Shown here one piece after another: positions 1-8,962 of a stretch of 15,440 nt of DNA. Where the stretch lies: the NCBI GenBank assembly GCA_033296885.1, contig MU864127.1, forward strand, positions 1 through 15,440, given 5' to 3'. The translations under genes and the position numbers were made by a program. This stretch comes from Triangularia verruculosa. Lineage: Eukaryota > Ascomycota > Sordariomycetes > Sordariales > Podosporaceae. Every line of letters begins with the position of its first letter. The stretch's first letter is position 1. Below the pieces are notes generated by a model that was not told where the DNA came from, made no database searches, and worked only from the letters and a program-made list of their open reading frames with translations.

Positions 1-9
1 TATGAGCCC
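1..9 (+). other. Probable copia primer-binding site (half tRNA-iMet type)
   Basis: The first nine bases, TATGAGCCC, are complementary to the anticodon-loop part of fungal initiator methionine tRNA (loop contains GGGCUCAUA). Drosophila copia and yeast Ty5 prime from a tRNA-iMet cleaved in the anticodon stem-loop, so a site like this directly after a 5' LTR is expected. Complementarity weakens after base 9. The inference is that the window opens exactly at the 5' LTR boundary. Nine bases could match by chance, but the position in front of a copia leader and gag makes it credible. Confidence 0.5.
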
Positions 10-583
10 GGAAGGATACCTAGCTGGGTAATGAGCTTATAAGCGTTTCCACTGCTTAAAGCTACTTAAACTAGATCAATAAGCTCTTACTTACTGTATA
101 CTTCGATACCTTAAGTAATTGATCTCTGTATTTACAGAACATTCCTCCCTGTATTTACAGTAGCCTATTATTGTGGTATGGCTATTGTTGGCGAAGACTA
201 GGCTTGCCAATACCTTTACGAGTGTTATTCCGGGAATACCGTAAGGTCTAATTTGAACCGCACCAAATTGATATTGTAGGCCTATCAGGGCACTGAAGGC
301 CTGTGAGTTTTAACCTTACGAGCATTAGTAATAGCGCTCTCTGCCTATATACTTTGGCCAAGTAAGGTAGTTTTGCCGATAACCTAGGGCAAGTAAAACG
401 CAAGAAAACACCATTCTTGGCCACTACTGCTGCTAGTGGTTACGGTTGAATACTGTGTAAAATTATATATAGGCTTTCGAAGCTTAATTCCTCACTTAAG
501 CCCTAAATAAAATCGTTTTTAGGCCAGGTTAATACCTGTGGGTTTTACACGCGGTACTAAACCCTACCTCCGAAGGACCTAAA
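10..583 (+). other. Copia untranslated leader
   Basis: About 570 bp between the putative primer-binding site and the gag ATG. I see no open frame or known domain. It holds two copies of the 12-nt inverted-repeat word CTGTATTTACAG (126-137 and 149-160) and many AGGCCT/TAGGCC words, a compositional habit shared with the gag-pol region. It probably carries the packaging and dimerisation signals of the element, but nothing in the sequence identifies them. Confidence 0.5.
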
Positions 584-3500
584 ATGCAAGATCCTGGGCC
601 CGGGTAGGGGCCTACCGGGGGAGGTGAGCACTTAAGCTTATAGCGTATCTACGAGTTATTCGCAGCGCAATAAGCTCAAATTGGTGAATTGCAGGCTACT
701 GTAAATCGAGTGGCCAGTGCCCTTGAAGCACTAACAACGGCCTAGAATACGGCTACCCAGGCTGCTGAAAATGCCGCTAGGCAAGTAGCCGAGGCTACTG
801 AGGCTATTGCTTAACAGCAGACCCTACTAGCCCAGCAGCCTATTCAGGCTACTGCCGGCCCTGAACCAGCTGCTGCACCTGCTACTTCAGAGCCTATTCC
901 ACAGGCTAACCAGCCTATAAGCTCTCAAAAGGTCCTCCACACTACTATTGCCACTGAAATGACTAAGAAGGTCTATGAATTTCCCCCCAATCAACGCCTT
1001 TCAGGCCCTAAGAACTTTGACCTTTAGAAGCAAGGCCTAAATATCATACTTCGAGCTATCAATATAGCGGCATTTACAGAGGATCCCACTATAGTTTCCC
1101 ACTGGAGTGATGCAGAATAAGCCCTACTACTGATGTTACTTCGAAATAATGTAAGCCCAGGCCCTCAGGTCTCAATTTCATGGTAATCTAGCCCTATTGA
1201 GGCCTATAAGCTACTGGTTCAACGGTACTCTCACAGCGCTGAATTATAGCGTGGGAACCTTTATAGGGAATACCACTCCCTTACTTTCACTGGATTCACT
1301 GGAACTATAGCGGACTTTAACGCTAGGTTCTTCAACCTTGTTAGCCGGCTAATACTAGCCGGTATTAACCTTTAGGCCGTAGACTAAGTAAATTAATACT
1401 TACAGGCTATGGAAAAGAGCTTTCCATAGTGGGCTGAGAGGTAAAGAAGCGCTATTCGTATCGCTAGGGCCTTAGGCCAGAATTTAAGCGCTATTGACCT
1501 TAGCTTCCTAATGGCCGACCTACTGGAAGAACAGCGCATTCTAGCCTCTATTACTGCTAAAGGGATGGCCCACCGCAGTGAAGAAGGCACTGACAAGGGC
1601 CCTAAGGGTAAGGGCAAGAAGGGCAAAAACCCTGAATACAGTGAAGGAGGTCCCCCGTGGAAGAGAAAGAAGAAAAAGAAGAGCCCTAAGGACTTTGAGG
1701 GCTTTAAAGAGTAGAAGGATAAGGCCGGTAAGGCCGATAAGGCTAAACTAAAGGCCTCCTTTGCCTGCGTAGCAGGCTCTTACAACCTGAATACAGGTAG
1801 CTTTGAAGATAGCGATAGTGATGGTTATATAACAGTGCCCATAGGCCACATCCTAGGCGCCTCAGGCTCTTAGAGCACTGAAGGCAAGGCCTACGTAATC
1901 CACCGTAGGGATGCCCTTCTGTACGATACAGGGTCTACGGACCATATAGTTAACGATAAAAAGTGGTTCGTGGATTTTAGGCCCTACAGTAGCATCAAAT
2001 CGATCACTACAGGTGGGGGCCCAGTAAAGCCTAGAGGCTCGGGCACTGCCGTATTCACTGTACTCTCTTAGACCAACCCACCGGAATACACTGAGCTTAA
2101 GCTTAAAAATGCCCTGTATATTCCCCAGTTCGATATCAATTTATTTAGTGGGGTAATGTACTATAAGGTAGGTGGATGGCTTGACCGAGAGACCCTACGG
2201 GGGCCTAATAAGGCCCCTATCGCTGCCTTTAACTTCCAAAAGTCAGGTTTCTTTTTTAACTTACAGGACCTTGAGGTCCCTGAGTTATATTATAGCGTAA
2301 GCTATAATACCATAAGCCGGAAGCGTAAGTTTGTTGTAAAGCTACCTAATAGGTCCTTAACCTGGAAGGATAGCTATAGAAGGGTTGATTCCAGCCCTTC
2401 TAGGCCTAGTAATAGGCCTGTAGAGCCAAATGGAGATTCTATTAGCTCTGATTTAGGCCCCCGAGAGGTAAAGCCCCGTGTGCTTAGGGGACCTGAGCGT
2501 GGCCGTAAGGAAGGCCCTAGCCGGAACGTACCTGGAGGAATAAGGCCCCGTAGACCTGTAGAAGGTCCTGATGGCCTAGGTGATTCCGGCTCCGGAGGAC
2601 TTGACCGGGGCATACCCAGTGGAGGAGAGCTCCGTAGACCTGAAGAAGGTCCTGAAGGCTCGGGTGCCCCCGGTTCCAGTGATTAGGAAGAGGCCCGGGG
2701 GAGTTGTACGCCTGGGGAGGCGCCTAGAAATATCCCCAATACTACTGCTAGCGAAGAAAACTACCAAAGGCTCCTGAAAGTAGCATTAAGTTGGCACGTA
2801 AGGTTAGGCCATATAGGCCTTCCACTGCTGAAGAAGACTGCCAAAATTACAACCGGTATACCTAACCTCGATAAGGTAAAGGATGCCGATTTCCAGTGCT
2901 CGGCCTGTATCAAGGCTAAGGCAGTAAGAAGGATCCCGTTTTCCACCATACCTGACCCACCTAGGGTTTTAGGCTCTATTGAAGGCGATACGTTCAAAAT
3001 TAAGCCTACGCCTCACAATAAGCTACCCGTAGTTTTACTACTAGTAGATAGAAAATCAAGGTATCGGTGGGCCTTTTACTTGCCTAATGCTGAGGGAGAG
3101 ACGGTCCATATCGCTATTAAGGGCTTCTTTTCAGGGCTCCGTAATAAATATAAGACCTACCCAGCCAAATTCAGGTTCGACGGAGGCAAGGAAATCAACC
3201 GGAAATTACAGGCCTACTTCGCTGAGAAGGGGGTTGAATTCGAGAGTTCAAGCCCCTACATCCACGAGCAAAATGGCCTAATTGAGCGCTCTATAAGGGT
3301 ATTTTTAGAGCGTTTAAGGGCTACAATGGTATTACTACAACTTCCCCAGTACCTTTGGTGCTATATAGCGCCCTCGGTACTCGCTACAATCAACTGTAGC
3401 GCTGTGAGCAATAGGGACCTTACCCCTGAACAAATCCTACTTGACGAATTAGAACCTCTAGTAACCCACACTCCAAGCCTCTCTCACTATAAGGCTATTG

Positions 3501-3688
3501 GATCAACTATAGAGGTGCTAATTCCGAAGGAAAGGCTCATAAAGGCCTATAAGCTAGCGCCCCGTACGGAACAGGGGACCCTGCTAGCGGTGCTAGGCAC
3601 CAAAACCTACTTAGTTTGGATACCGAGTAGAAGAGCAGTAATTAAAACCTCTGCCCTAAAAATACTTGTTTGCTGCGTTGCCCTATAG
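584..3688 (+). pseudogene. Copia gag-protease-integrase polyprotein, interrupted
   Basis: Read in one frame from the ATG at 584. Gag covers about 584-1800: a glutamine/alanine-rich coiled stretch near 660-860, a gag core, then a lysine-rich tail near 1600-1750. The aspartic protease signature DTGS is at 1925-1936. A Gly/Pro/Arg/Glu-rich linker follows (about 2400-2690). Integrase has the zinc-binding H at 2795, H at 2810, C at 2897 and C at 2906, and catalytic D at 2987, D at 3179 and E at 3284; the last two are 35 residues apart, as expected. There are 18 internal stops (605, 641, 671, 743, 812, 1025, 1118, 1184, 1247, 1373, 1385, 1394, 1427, 1442, 1712, 1871, 2069, 2684) and one at 3686. 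All are TAG or TAA and none is TGA. Most sit where glutamine fits, as expected from CAG/CAA to TAG/TAA. The 333 codons from 2687 to 3685 are open. No reverse transcriptase follows. Confidence 0.85.
2548..2655 (+). repeat. Pair of 24-bp direct repeats in the protease-integrase linker
   Basis: Positions 2548-2571 and 2632-2655 differ at one base of 24 and start 84 bp (28 codons) apart, so the repeat keeps frame. Both encode a charged Arg-Pro/Glu-Gly-Pro-Glu-type motif inside a Gly/Pro/Glu-rich linker. It is probably an in-frame internal duplication in a disordered spacer between protease and integrase. Confidence 0.7.
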
Positions 3689-3888
3689 GTCTGTAATACA
3701 GAGCCTATAGGGGAGCTACAGCGAACTATGCGCTTGTAGCAGTGCGTAGCGGAAGCAGAAAGAAAGAGGTACGACAGCAGTGCTGAAGGAAGCAAGACCA
3801 CTGTTATTACAGTGGGCAAGACGTCACAGTACAGAGGCTTTGAGTGCTTGTACTTAGTCTAATACAGAGGCTTTGAGTGCATGTATAT
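3689..3888 (+). other. Residual pol tail and deletion region before the LTR
   Basis: The gag-pol frame can be followed through further stops at 3737 and 3860 but shows no reverse transcriptase or RNase H motif. An 18-bp word, TACAGAGGCTTTGAGTGC, occurs twice (3830-3847 and 3863-3880), 33 bp apart. There is no clear polypurine tract directly before 3889, where one is expected, so the internal deletion may have removed it. The repeated word may mark the deletion junction. Confidence 0.5.
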
Positions 3889-4199
3889 TGTTGACTTGTG
3901 CTCTATTGCTTATGCTTACTTACTACATACAGGATTGAGAGGAGAGGAGAGGTCTACTTATATAAGTGTGCTGGTCTTCCAGTAGGTTCTACAGGGCACT
4001 GGGCCCCTATAGGGTAGCAGGGTGCCCTGTGGGACTACTAAGCTATAGAGGGTATAGCTTAGTTCTACGGGCTTCGATTCCCTTCGATAGCTGGCAAATC
4101 CTTGGGAGCCGAGCCCTTTGGTAGGTCTTGGGTTACACTAGACCCGGCACCTCAACACCTAGGTCTTACCCGGCACCTATTATGTGCCACACGTTAACA
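3889..4199 (+). repeat. Copia 3' LTR (311 bp)
   Basis: It begins TGTTGAC and ends GTTAACA. These ends are inverted complements apart from one transition, and they keep the TG...CA termini. A TATA-like CTTATATAAG is at 3957-3966 after a GA-rich run (3933-3953), as in a U3 promoter. Strong hairpins follow at 3991-4063. Directly after 4199 the composition falls abruptly to AT-rich DNA, which supports the boundary. The 5' partner LTR is outside the window, so the ends are inferred from termini and composition only. Confidence 0.6.
3991..4063 (+). other. Nested hairpins in the copia LTR
   Basis: Three inverted repeats lie close together. Arms of 9 bp at 3991-3999 and 4022-4030 enclose the palindrome CCCTATAGGG (4005-4014). 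Next come perfect 11-bp arms at 4037-4047 and 4053-4063 around the 5-nt loop GAGGG. They start about 30 bp after the TATA-like box, so they would fall in the R/U5 part of the transcript. Structured R regions can help termination, dimerisation or strand transfer; the role here is unknown. Confidence 0.6.
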
Positions 4200-6045
4200 A
4201 TAATATATTGTAAATATATACCTTGATTTCTATATCCGTTATAGCAATTTTAATAAGGTTTCTGACCTTTCTTCAAAATAATAACTTCGACGTTATTAAA
4301 AATTAAAAGTAAAAATATTAAAATCGGCTTTAAAAAACTAGATTATAAGGTAATTCGGTTTTATTTTTCTTTTTATTTTACTTATGTATTATTATATTAT
4401 TAGAAATTACGCTTTTCTTTATATTTTTACGTTTAACTATCATCGTATTACTCTTTTATTTTTCCGTTTATATCTTAATTGATAAAGGTAATAAAAAGAA
4501 AAATATAGTTCGGGTTTCAGTAAAGAGGTAAGTCCTGATTATATGTTATAAGATATTAATAATAAATAGTTAAATATAGGTTTTCTCCGATACGACTTTT
4601 TAATATTTTTTTAAAGGATTATATCCTAAACTGTTGTAATTAAAAGTATAGTTAATATTGTAAGGCCGGTTATAATATTTAAAAGCGTAATTTTAATTAT
4701 AGTAAATAGTGTTATTAACCGAAAAACGGTTATTATTTTAAATATAATCGGCGAAGTATTATTTACCGGTTATTTTATTGGAATAAAATATATTTACATC
4801 GAATTAAGCGGGTAATTATTCTACGTTAAAATACCTTTTTTAGAAGTTATCCTTTTATTCGGATTATCTTTAAATTTAATATCTTTCTTTATATTTACTT
4901 TAAAGTTCTTTCTTCTATTTATAAACGTCTTTACGTTAATATTAAATATACTAAAGCTATTATTTTTTATTGTATTTGTTACTTCTATAATATTTATAAA
5001 GGAAATAATATTTACATTAATTAATTTTAAAGTTATATATATAGAAAAAAAGATAGCGTTTCCCGACTTTATTAGTAATTTAATTTATGCTATTCTTTAA
5101 GTTACTATTATAATGTTAAAATTAACTTTATAATATAAAGTATACTTTAAAATATATACGTTTAATAGTATAAAGATATTATTAAACTAGGTAAATATGT
5201 AAGTAGATTAAAGTATATAAATATAGCGAACCTTTATTTAGAATTTTTAAAAAGGATATATAGTTAAAAGTAACTTTTAGATTTATAGTTCGGTATAATT
5301 AAAAAATAAATAATAATTAATTTATTTCGATATAATTATAATACTCTTTATAATTAATATTTATATTATATATTACAGAACTATCTATAAATTTAACTTT
5401 TTAATATTTATTTCTTATAATTTAATTTTATATCTCTTTTAATATTTACAGTTAATTTTTGTTAAAGAATATTATTTTATATAAATATAAACGATATTGA
5501 ATTATAAATAATATTTGTAAGTTTGAGCGTTAAGTCGAATATAGGTTTTATTTAATATCGTTTTAGTTTTTTAAATAACTTTTCTTATATTATTTAATAA
5601 CCTTTAATTTTCTTTACTTTTATCTATTTAAATAAATTAGTAATAGTTCGGTTTCCGTTATTTATTTTAAAAAAGATTAAGGATAACGCCGATCTTAAAA
5701 ATAATATATAAATCTAAGTTATTATATTACATAAAATTTAATATTATATTAGGAAATTAGATTTTACTTTTATTTTAACTTTATTACCTTTATTTACTTT
5801 AAGTAGTAATATAATAAAGATTAAGGTATTAAAGTTTAAGATAATAGTTTAATTTAATTAATAATCTTTAGTAGCTTTAAGATTTTTAATAAAGATCTTT
5901 TTTAATTAGTTAATCTACTACTTTCTATATACATGTATCTTTTTTTTAATAGCCTATACCTTAATAGCTTCGAATATTATACTAAGGCCTGACTTTTTTA
6001 TAATCTTTATTTATTTTATAAAACTACTTATAATTAATGTTAAAA
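4200..6045. other. AT-rich RIP-like block with no readable gene
   Basis: About 1.85 kb that is extremely rich in A and T and full of TpA-rich words, with scattered CpG left intact. This is the usual signature of RIP, which mutates C in CpA and spares CpG. I found no open frame and could not name the ancestral element on either strand. Both edges are sharp: the copia LTR end on the left, and GC-normal sequence on the right near 6046. It is probably a heavily RIP-mutated transposon. Confidence 0.7.
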
Positions 6046-7127
6046 GGTATGAGCCGTATACAGGCCTAAGGGCCCTGTAATGGTAGGCACTTACAGTGCT
6101 CTCTGGTGCAGCAGAATTAACACACACGATACCTAAAGCTCACTGCTGGGGTACTAGGCTACAGCACCTTATAGGTGCTGTATAACAGAGAATATAGGTG
6201 GTAACCTTCTTTATTTATAGTACTAGTCTTCTATAATCCAATTGTATCCTCTGTAGTAGGGTTCGTACTCGACCTCTACCTCATACCCACCGAGGGCCTT
6301 GCAGGGCCTCGCACACCAGGGCAGGCAGATGAGCCAGAGTACGGCTGAGTTGCTGAAATGGCGACTCACGCCCATACAAATCTTCACCCAAACCGCCCCC
6401 CCTTTTTGCAAAGTGCGGGTCAACGTAAGCCTAAGGCTTAGCCCTTTTAACCAGTGGTGTATATAGACCTTATAAGCTTAATTATGAAATTATAGCTATT
6501 TTGGCCCACTGGTTGGCCCGATGCAAGCTTTTGAAGTGGCTTATGGCACTGAGTGGGGCCCGTGCACTGATGCCGGGTAGGTGCTCGGTGACGGGTAAGC
6601 TCTTCAGGCAAAGACTTGGCCGAATCCTCCGTTCCTTCACACCTATAACCACGTAGTATTACAGCTGCCAGTCCACTGTAAATTAGGCCTCACAGGGACC
6701 TAGGCGAGGGTTGGAAGACAGCAGCCGCTGATCAAGAAGCAGGTCGCGAAGAGACGCTAGGGGGAAAGGAGGAGAAAGGCGGATGACGATCGCCACCTCC
6801 CGGTGACAGGACACCCACCACCCGTGTGCTATTACATGAAACTCGGGGAGAATGAACTCTGTCCGCGCCGTCCATGCCGGTGTTGGTTGCTGTTGCTGGT
6901 TGGATTGGATGAGGTTGTTCAAGCGAGTGTCAAGGGCGCCTCCATTGCCCGAGTCCAGCCCACCCACAGCCAATCGCTAATGCCAGGGTTGCAACCGCGC
7001 CTGACGCGCCCCCCCTGCAGCCATCCCATCAGCGCCAATTTCCAACAGCCGCAGCGAAACCCAGCCCCAACTCCCCAACTCGCAAACAACAACGGCCAGC
7101 ATCAACGATTCAACAAGATTCCTCGCC
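6046..7127. other. Non-coding or unrecognised stretch and upstream region of the 7128 gene
   Basis: GC-normal DNA between the AT-rich block and the 3CxxC gene. Short open frames on both strands (for example minus 6223-6423 and plus 6803-7165) have no recognisable motif and look like chance frames. The AGGCCT-type words near 6070-6200 resemble the copia-type composition, so the left part may be repeat debris. From about 6950 the sequence is C- and A-rich with no ATG until CCATGG at 7127-7132, consistent with a 5' untranslated region. Confidence 0.4.
6160..6182. other. Short perfect hairpin
   Basis: TACAGCACCT and AGGTGCTGTA are exact inverted complements separated by TAT: a 10-bp stem with a 3-nt loop. 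It lies in the transition zone just right of the AT-rich block, with no gene within 900 bp. It may be a repeat-element remnant; no function can be read from it. Confidence 0.6.
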
Positions 7128-8036
7128 ATGGCACACGACGACGACGACGACAGCGTCTCGATTGAGAGCAACCCCTTTGCACGCCCGGTGCTCACTGAGG
7201 AGAGGCTCGCGTATTATGAAAAAATTCACCGCGAAAACCCGCACCCCGTCTACTGCGGGCCGGCCTGGGTTTCTCCCAGCCCAGATCCCCCAGCGCCCAA
7301 GCGGAAGCCCAGAATATCGCGGCTGCTTGACGGCATTGGCCCGATCCAGTATCTCCAGGGCCTGAGGCGCCTCCCAAATGGGCGAGTCTACAGCCGGAGA
7401 CTCGAAGTCCAGAGGTTGAACAAGACAGCCGCGACCCCCGCAGCTCGACAGGCACCGCCGCGACCCCAACCACGAAGGCCACCAACCCCACCACCGGCCG
7501 CTTCCAGGCCCTCCAAAACCGGCCGCGTCCAGAAAAAGGCCGGCACTAGACAGCCTCGCCGCAAAACACGTTCGGCCAAGCGCGTGACTTGACCACGACC
7601 CGTCTTCTGCGGCCACGCGCGCGGCCCGCCCAGGCCACCAGAACAGGCCCGCCCACCATCACCAGCCTCACTCGCCTGCGGATGCAACTCCGTGGTCATC
7701 AAAGACTACAGCACCAGCATCATGGGTCGATTCGCGTGCCGAAACCCAAAGTGTTCCAGCACCGGCTGGGGCAGCAAGAAGATCGCCATCCAAATCCGCG
7801 GGTTCCGTGACAACACCTACGACGCGGTGGTCTTCAAACAACGCTGCCGGACGTGCCAGCATCTGGGCATCAACGAGAACTCGTACATCGAGCGGGTCGC
7901 CTACCGGCTGAAGAAATGGACTGGCGTTCCTATGGAGACGCCTGAGTACAACGCGGTGGAGCGAGGACCGCCACACGAGTCATCTCTGTGCGAGGGCTGC
8001 AAGGCCGGGTGCTGCCCAATGCTTGAGAGGAGCTGA
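7128..8036 (+). CDS. 3CxxC-type zinc-finger protein, probably two exons (7128-7583, 7647-8036)
   Basis: The ATG at 7128 sits in a strong context (GCCATGG). Exon 1 encodes an Asp-rich start, then a basic, proline- and arginine-rich, probably disordered region of about 150 residues. The conserved part is at 7700-8036: a DYSTSIMGRF stretch, then cysteines in CRNPKC, CRTC and CEGC with a final CKAGCC. This fits the fungal zf-3CxxC zinc-binding family, whose molecular role is poorly known. A TGA at 7590 interrupts the shared frame. It is skipped if GTGACT at 7584 and CAG at 7644-7646 bound a 63-nt phase-0 intron, giving 281 residues. The donor is weak and I see no good branch site, so a real nonsense mutation, or a separate shorter gene starting at the ATG at 7722, remain possible. 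The domain call is firmer than the gene model. Confidence 0.6.
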
Positions 8037-8382
8037 GATGAGCAGCATACATATGGTACTGGCAGGAGAAGGCTGAAGGCTTTGTCAATGTTCATGGGGG
8101 GTTCTGGCTAGGGGAGGCGGAGAAGGGAGAGGGGAGAGGGGGTGGTGCGGACAGGCTGGAATGATGGGACGCGAATCGTTGGTCTGAATGTGTCCCGCAT
8201 CTCAACAGTTCTCCCTGCTCACACCACGGGAACCATCCCCCCAAACATGGTATTTCTTCTCTAGCAGGCCTCCTCCACCTCCCAAGGACAAATAAGCACT
8301 TGGAGAAAATAGAAGAGGCGCGCCGCCTTGCTCACACACACTCCACCTCGCATCCCCTTTTCACCACCACACACCGCCACAG
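8037..8382. other. Intergenic region with G-rich run and CA-rich leader
   Basis: After the 3CxxC stop there are five G-runs on the plus strand at 8096-8142. Further right (about 8330-8382) the sequence becomes C/A-rich, with CACACA and CCACC words, as in fungal 5' untranslated regions, and ends at a splice-like AG/GTAAAC. I see no gene in this stretch. Confidence 0.4.
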
Positions 8383-8463
8383 GTAAACGGATTCCCCTTC
8401 ATCCGTCCCATCCTAAATCCCAACACAAATATAATACTAACGCGGAGTCATCGCTCCTCAAAG
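8383..8463 (+). other. Probable spliceosomal intron (81 nt)
   Basis: GTAAAC donor at 8383, CTAAC branch site at 8437-8441, and AG acceptor at 8462-8463, 22 nt beyond the branch site. An alternative AG at 8446-8447 is too close to the branch. The elements, order and length fit Pezizomycotina introns. The intron leads directly into the hypothetical-protein remnant at 8464, so it was either in the 5' untranslated region or early in that gene. Confidence 0.5.
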
Positions 8464-8718
8464 AAAAACAAGCGAGAGGATGAGGTCAACCAGAAGATCC
8501 TCGCCTTCTCCGTCTCGCATGACCACACCTCGATCCGGATCTGCGCCCGTTACCCGGTGATAGCCGGGAAAGACATCAAGTCCTACCGCCATCCGTCCAC
8601 AAATTCGACTTCACCGCGCTTGACGAAAAGGACAAATGGACGGCATATCGATTCACGAAGAACGTCTACGACACTTGGATGCCCAAGCATTTCGAGAACA
8701 TCTGCTCTGTGAGGTGCG
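8464..8718 (+). pseudogene. Frameshifted fragment of a fungal hypothetical protein
   Basis: Frame 1 from 8464 reads a conserved-looking stretch containing ILAFSVSHDHTSIRI, ARYPVIAGKD and SYRHP. The conserved reading then continues only in another frame, from 8598: HKFDFTALDEKDKWTAY, then FTKNVYDTWMPKHF. Loss of one base near 8595 accounts for the shift. The motif series is familiar from fungal hypothetical proteins, possibly of the DUF7924 type, but I cannot confirm the family name. The usual protein is much longer on both sides, so this is a truncated, broken copy. Base composition is normal and the damage does not look like RIP. It adjoins the chromodomain frame, with which it may once have formed one gene. 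Confidence 0.6.
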
Positions 8719-8962
8719 CCCCCTCCCCTTGAGAGTTGCTTCCACAGCTGGGCAGGCTCAGGTTCGAGGAGCCAAGTATTTTCAGGTTGAGGATATTCGA
8801 GGCTGGAGACAGGGAGAAGAGGGGCGGGAGTACCTGGTCAAGTGGGAAGGTTATGGGCACAAGCACAATACTTGGGAACCTACTAACGTTAAGCATTTTG
8901 ATCAATGTCCTGAGGTGCTGGAGGAATTCCACCAGAAGGTGGGATTGTCCACAACCACTTGA
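8636..8962 (+). CDS. Chromodomain reading frame, possibly a fragment
   Basis: The supported part is 8756-8962, about 68 residues: KYFQVEDI, REYLVKWEGYGHKHNTWEP, then CPEVLEEFHQK. This is a chromodomain, the fold that binds methylated histone H3 tails. The aromatic cage positions (Tyr/Phe at the start, Trp in VKWEGY, Tyr after it) are present. The frame is open back to an ATG at 8636, but 8636-8755 overlaps the hypothetical-protein remnant in another frame and does not look conserved, so the true start is unknown. Such domains end chromoviral (Ty3/gypsy) Pol proteins and occur in nuclear proteins. No integrase lies upstream and no LTR downstream, so the origin is open. Confidence 0.55.
   Translation: MDGISIHEERLRHLDAQAFREHLLCEVRPLPLRVASTAGQAQVRGAKYFQVEDIRGWRQGEEGREYLVKWEGYGHKHNTWEPTNVKHFDQCPEVLEEFHQKVGLSTTT

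Larger units (their letters stand above)
1..4199 (+). mobile_element. Defective Ty1/copia LTR retrotransposon, 5' LTR outside the window
   Basis: Order seen: tRNA primer-binding-like site, leader, gag, protease (DTGS), integrase (HHCC then D, D, E), LTR. Protease followed by integrase before the place where reverse transcriptase should be is the Ty1/copia (Pseudoviridae) order. All coding blocks share one frame from 584 onward, so gag and pol were probably one polyprotein. Reverse transcriptase and RNase H are absent: the frame passes within about 200 bp from the end of integrase into the LTR. The element cannot be autonomous. Nineteen in-frame TAG/TAA codons and the deletion mark it as dead. 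The 5' LTR should lie just left of position 1. Confidence 0.85.

Noticed and set aside
4055..4115. tRNA-like T-arm word GGGCTTCGATTCCC in the copia LTR
   Set aside because: No acceptor stem, D-arm or anticodon arm can be assembled around it, and the stem pairs only three bases.
6223..6423. A 66-codon minus-strand frame
   Set aside because: No domain, no conserved-looking pattern and no promoter; it is surrounded by repeat-like debris.
7110..7702. Long minus-strand open frames opposite the 3CxxC gene
   Set aside because: They mirror the Pro/Arg-rich coding strand and have no conserved motif; the plus strand carries a recognisable domain.
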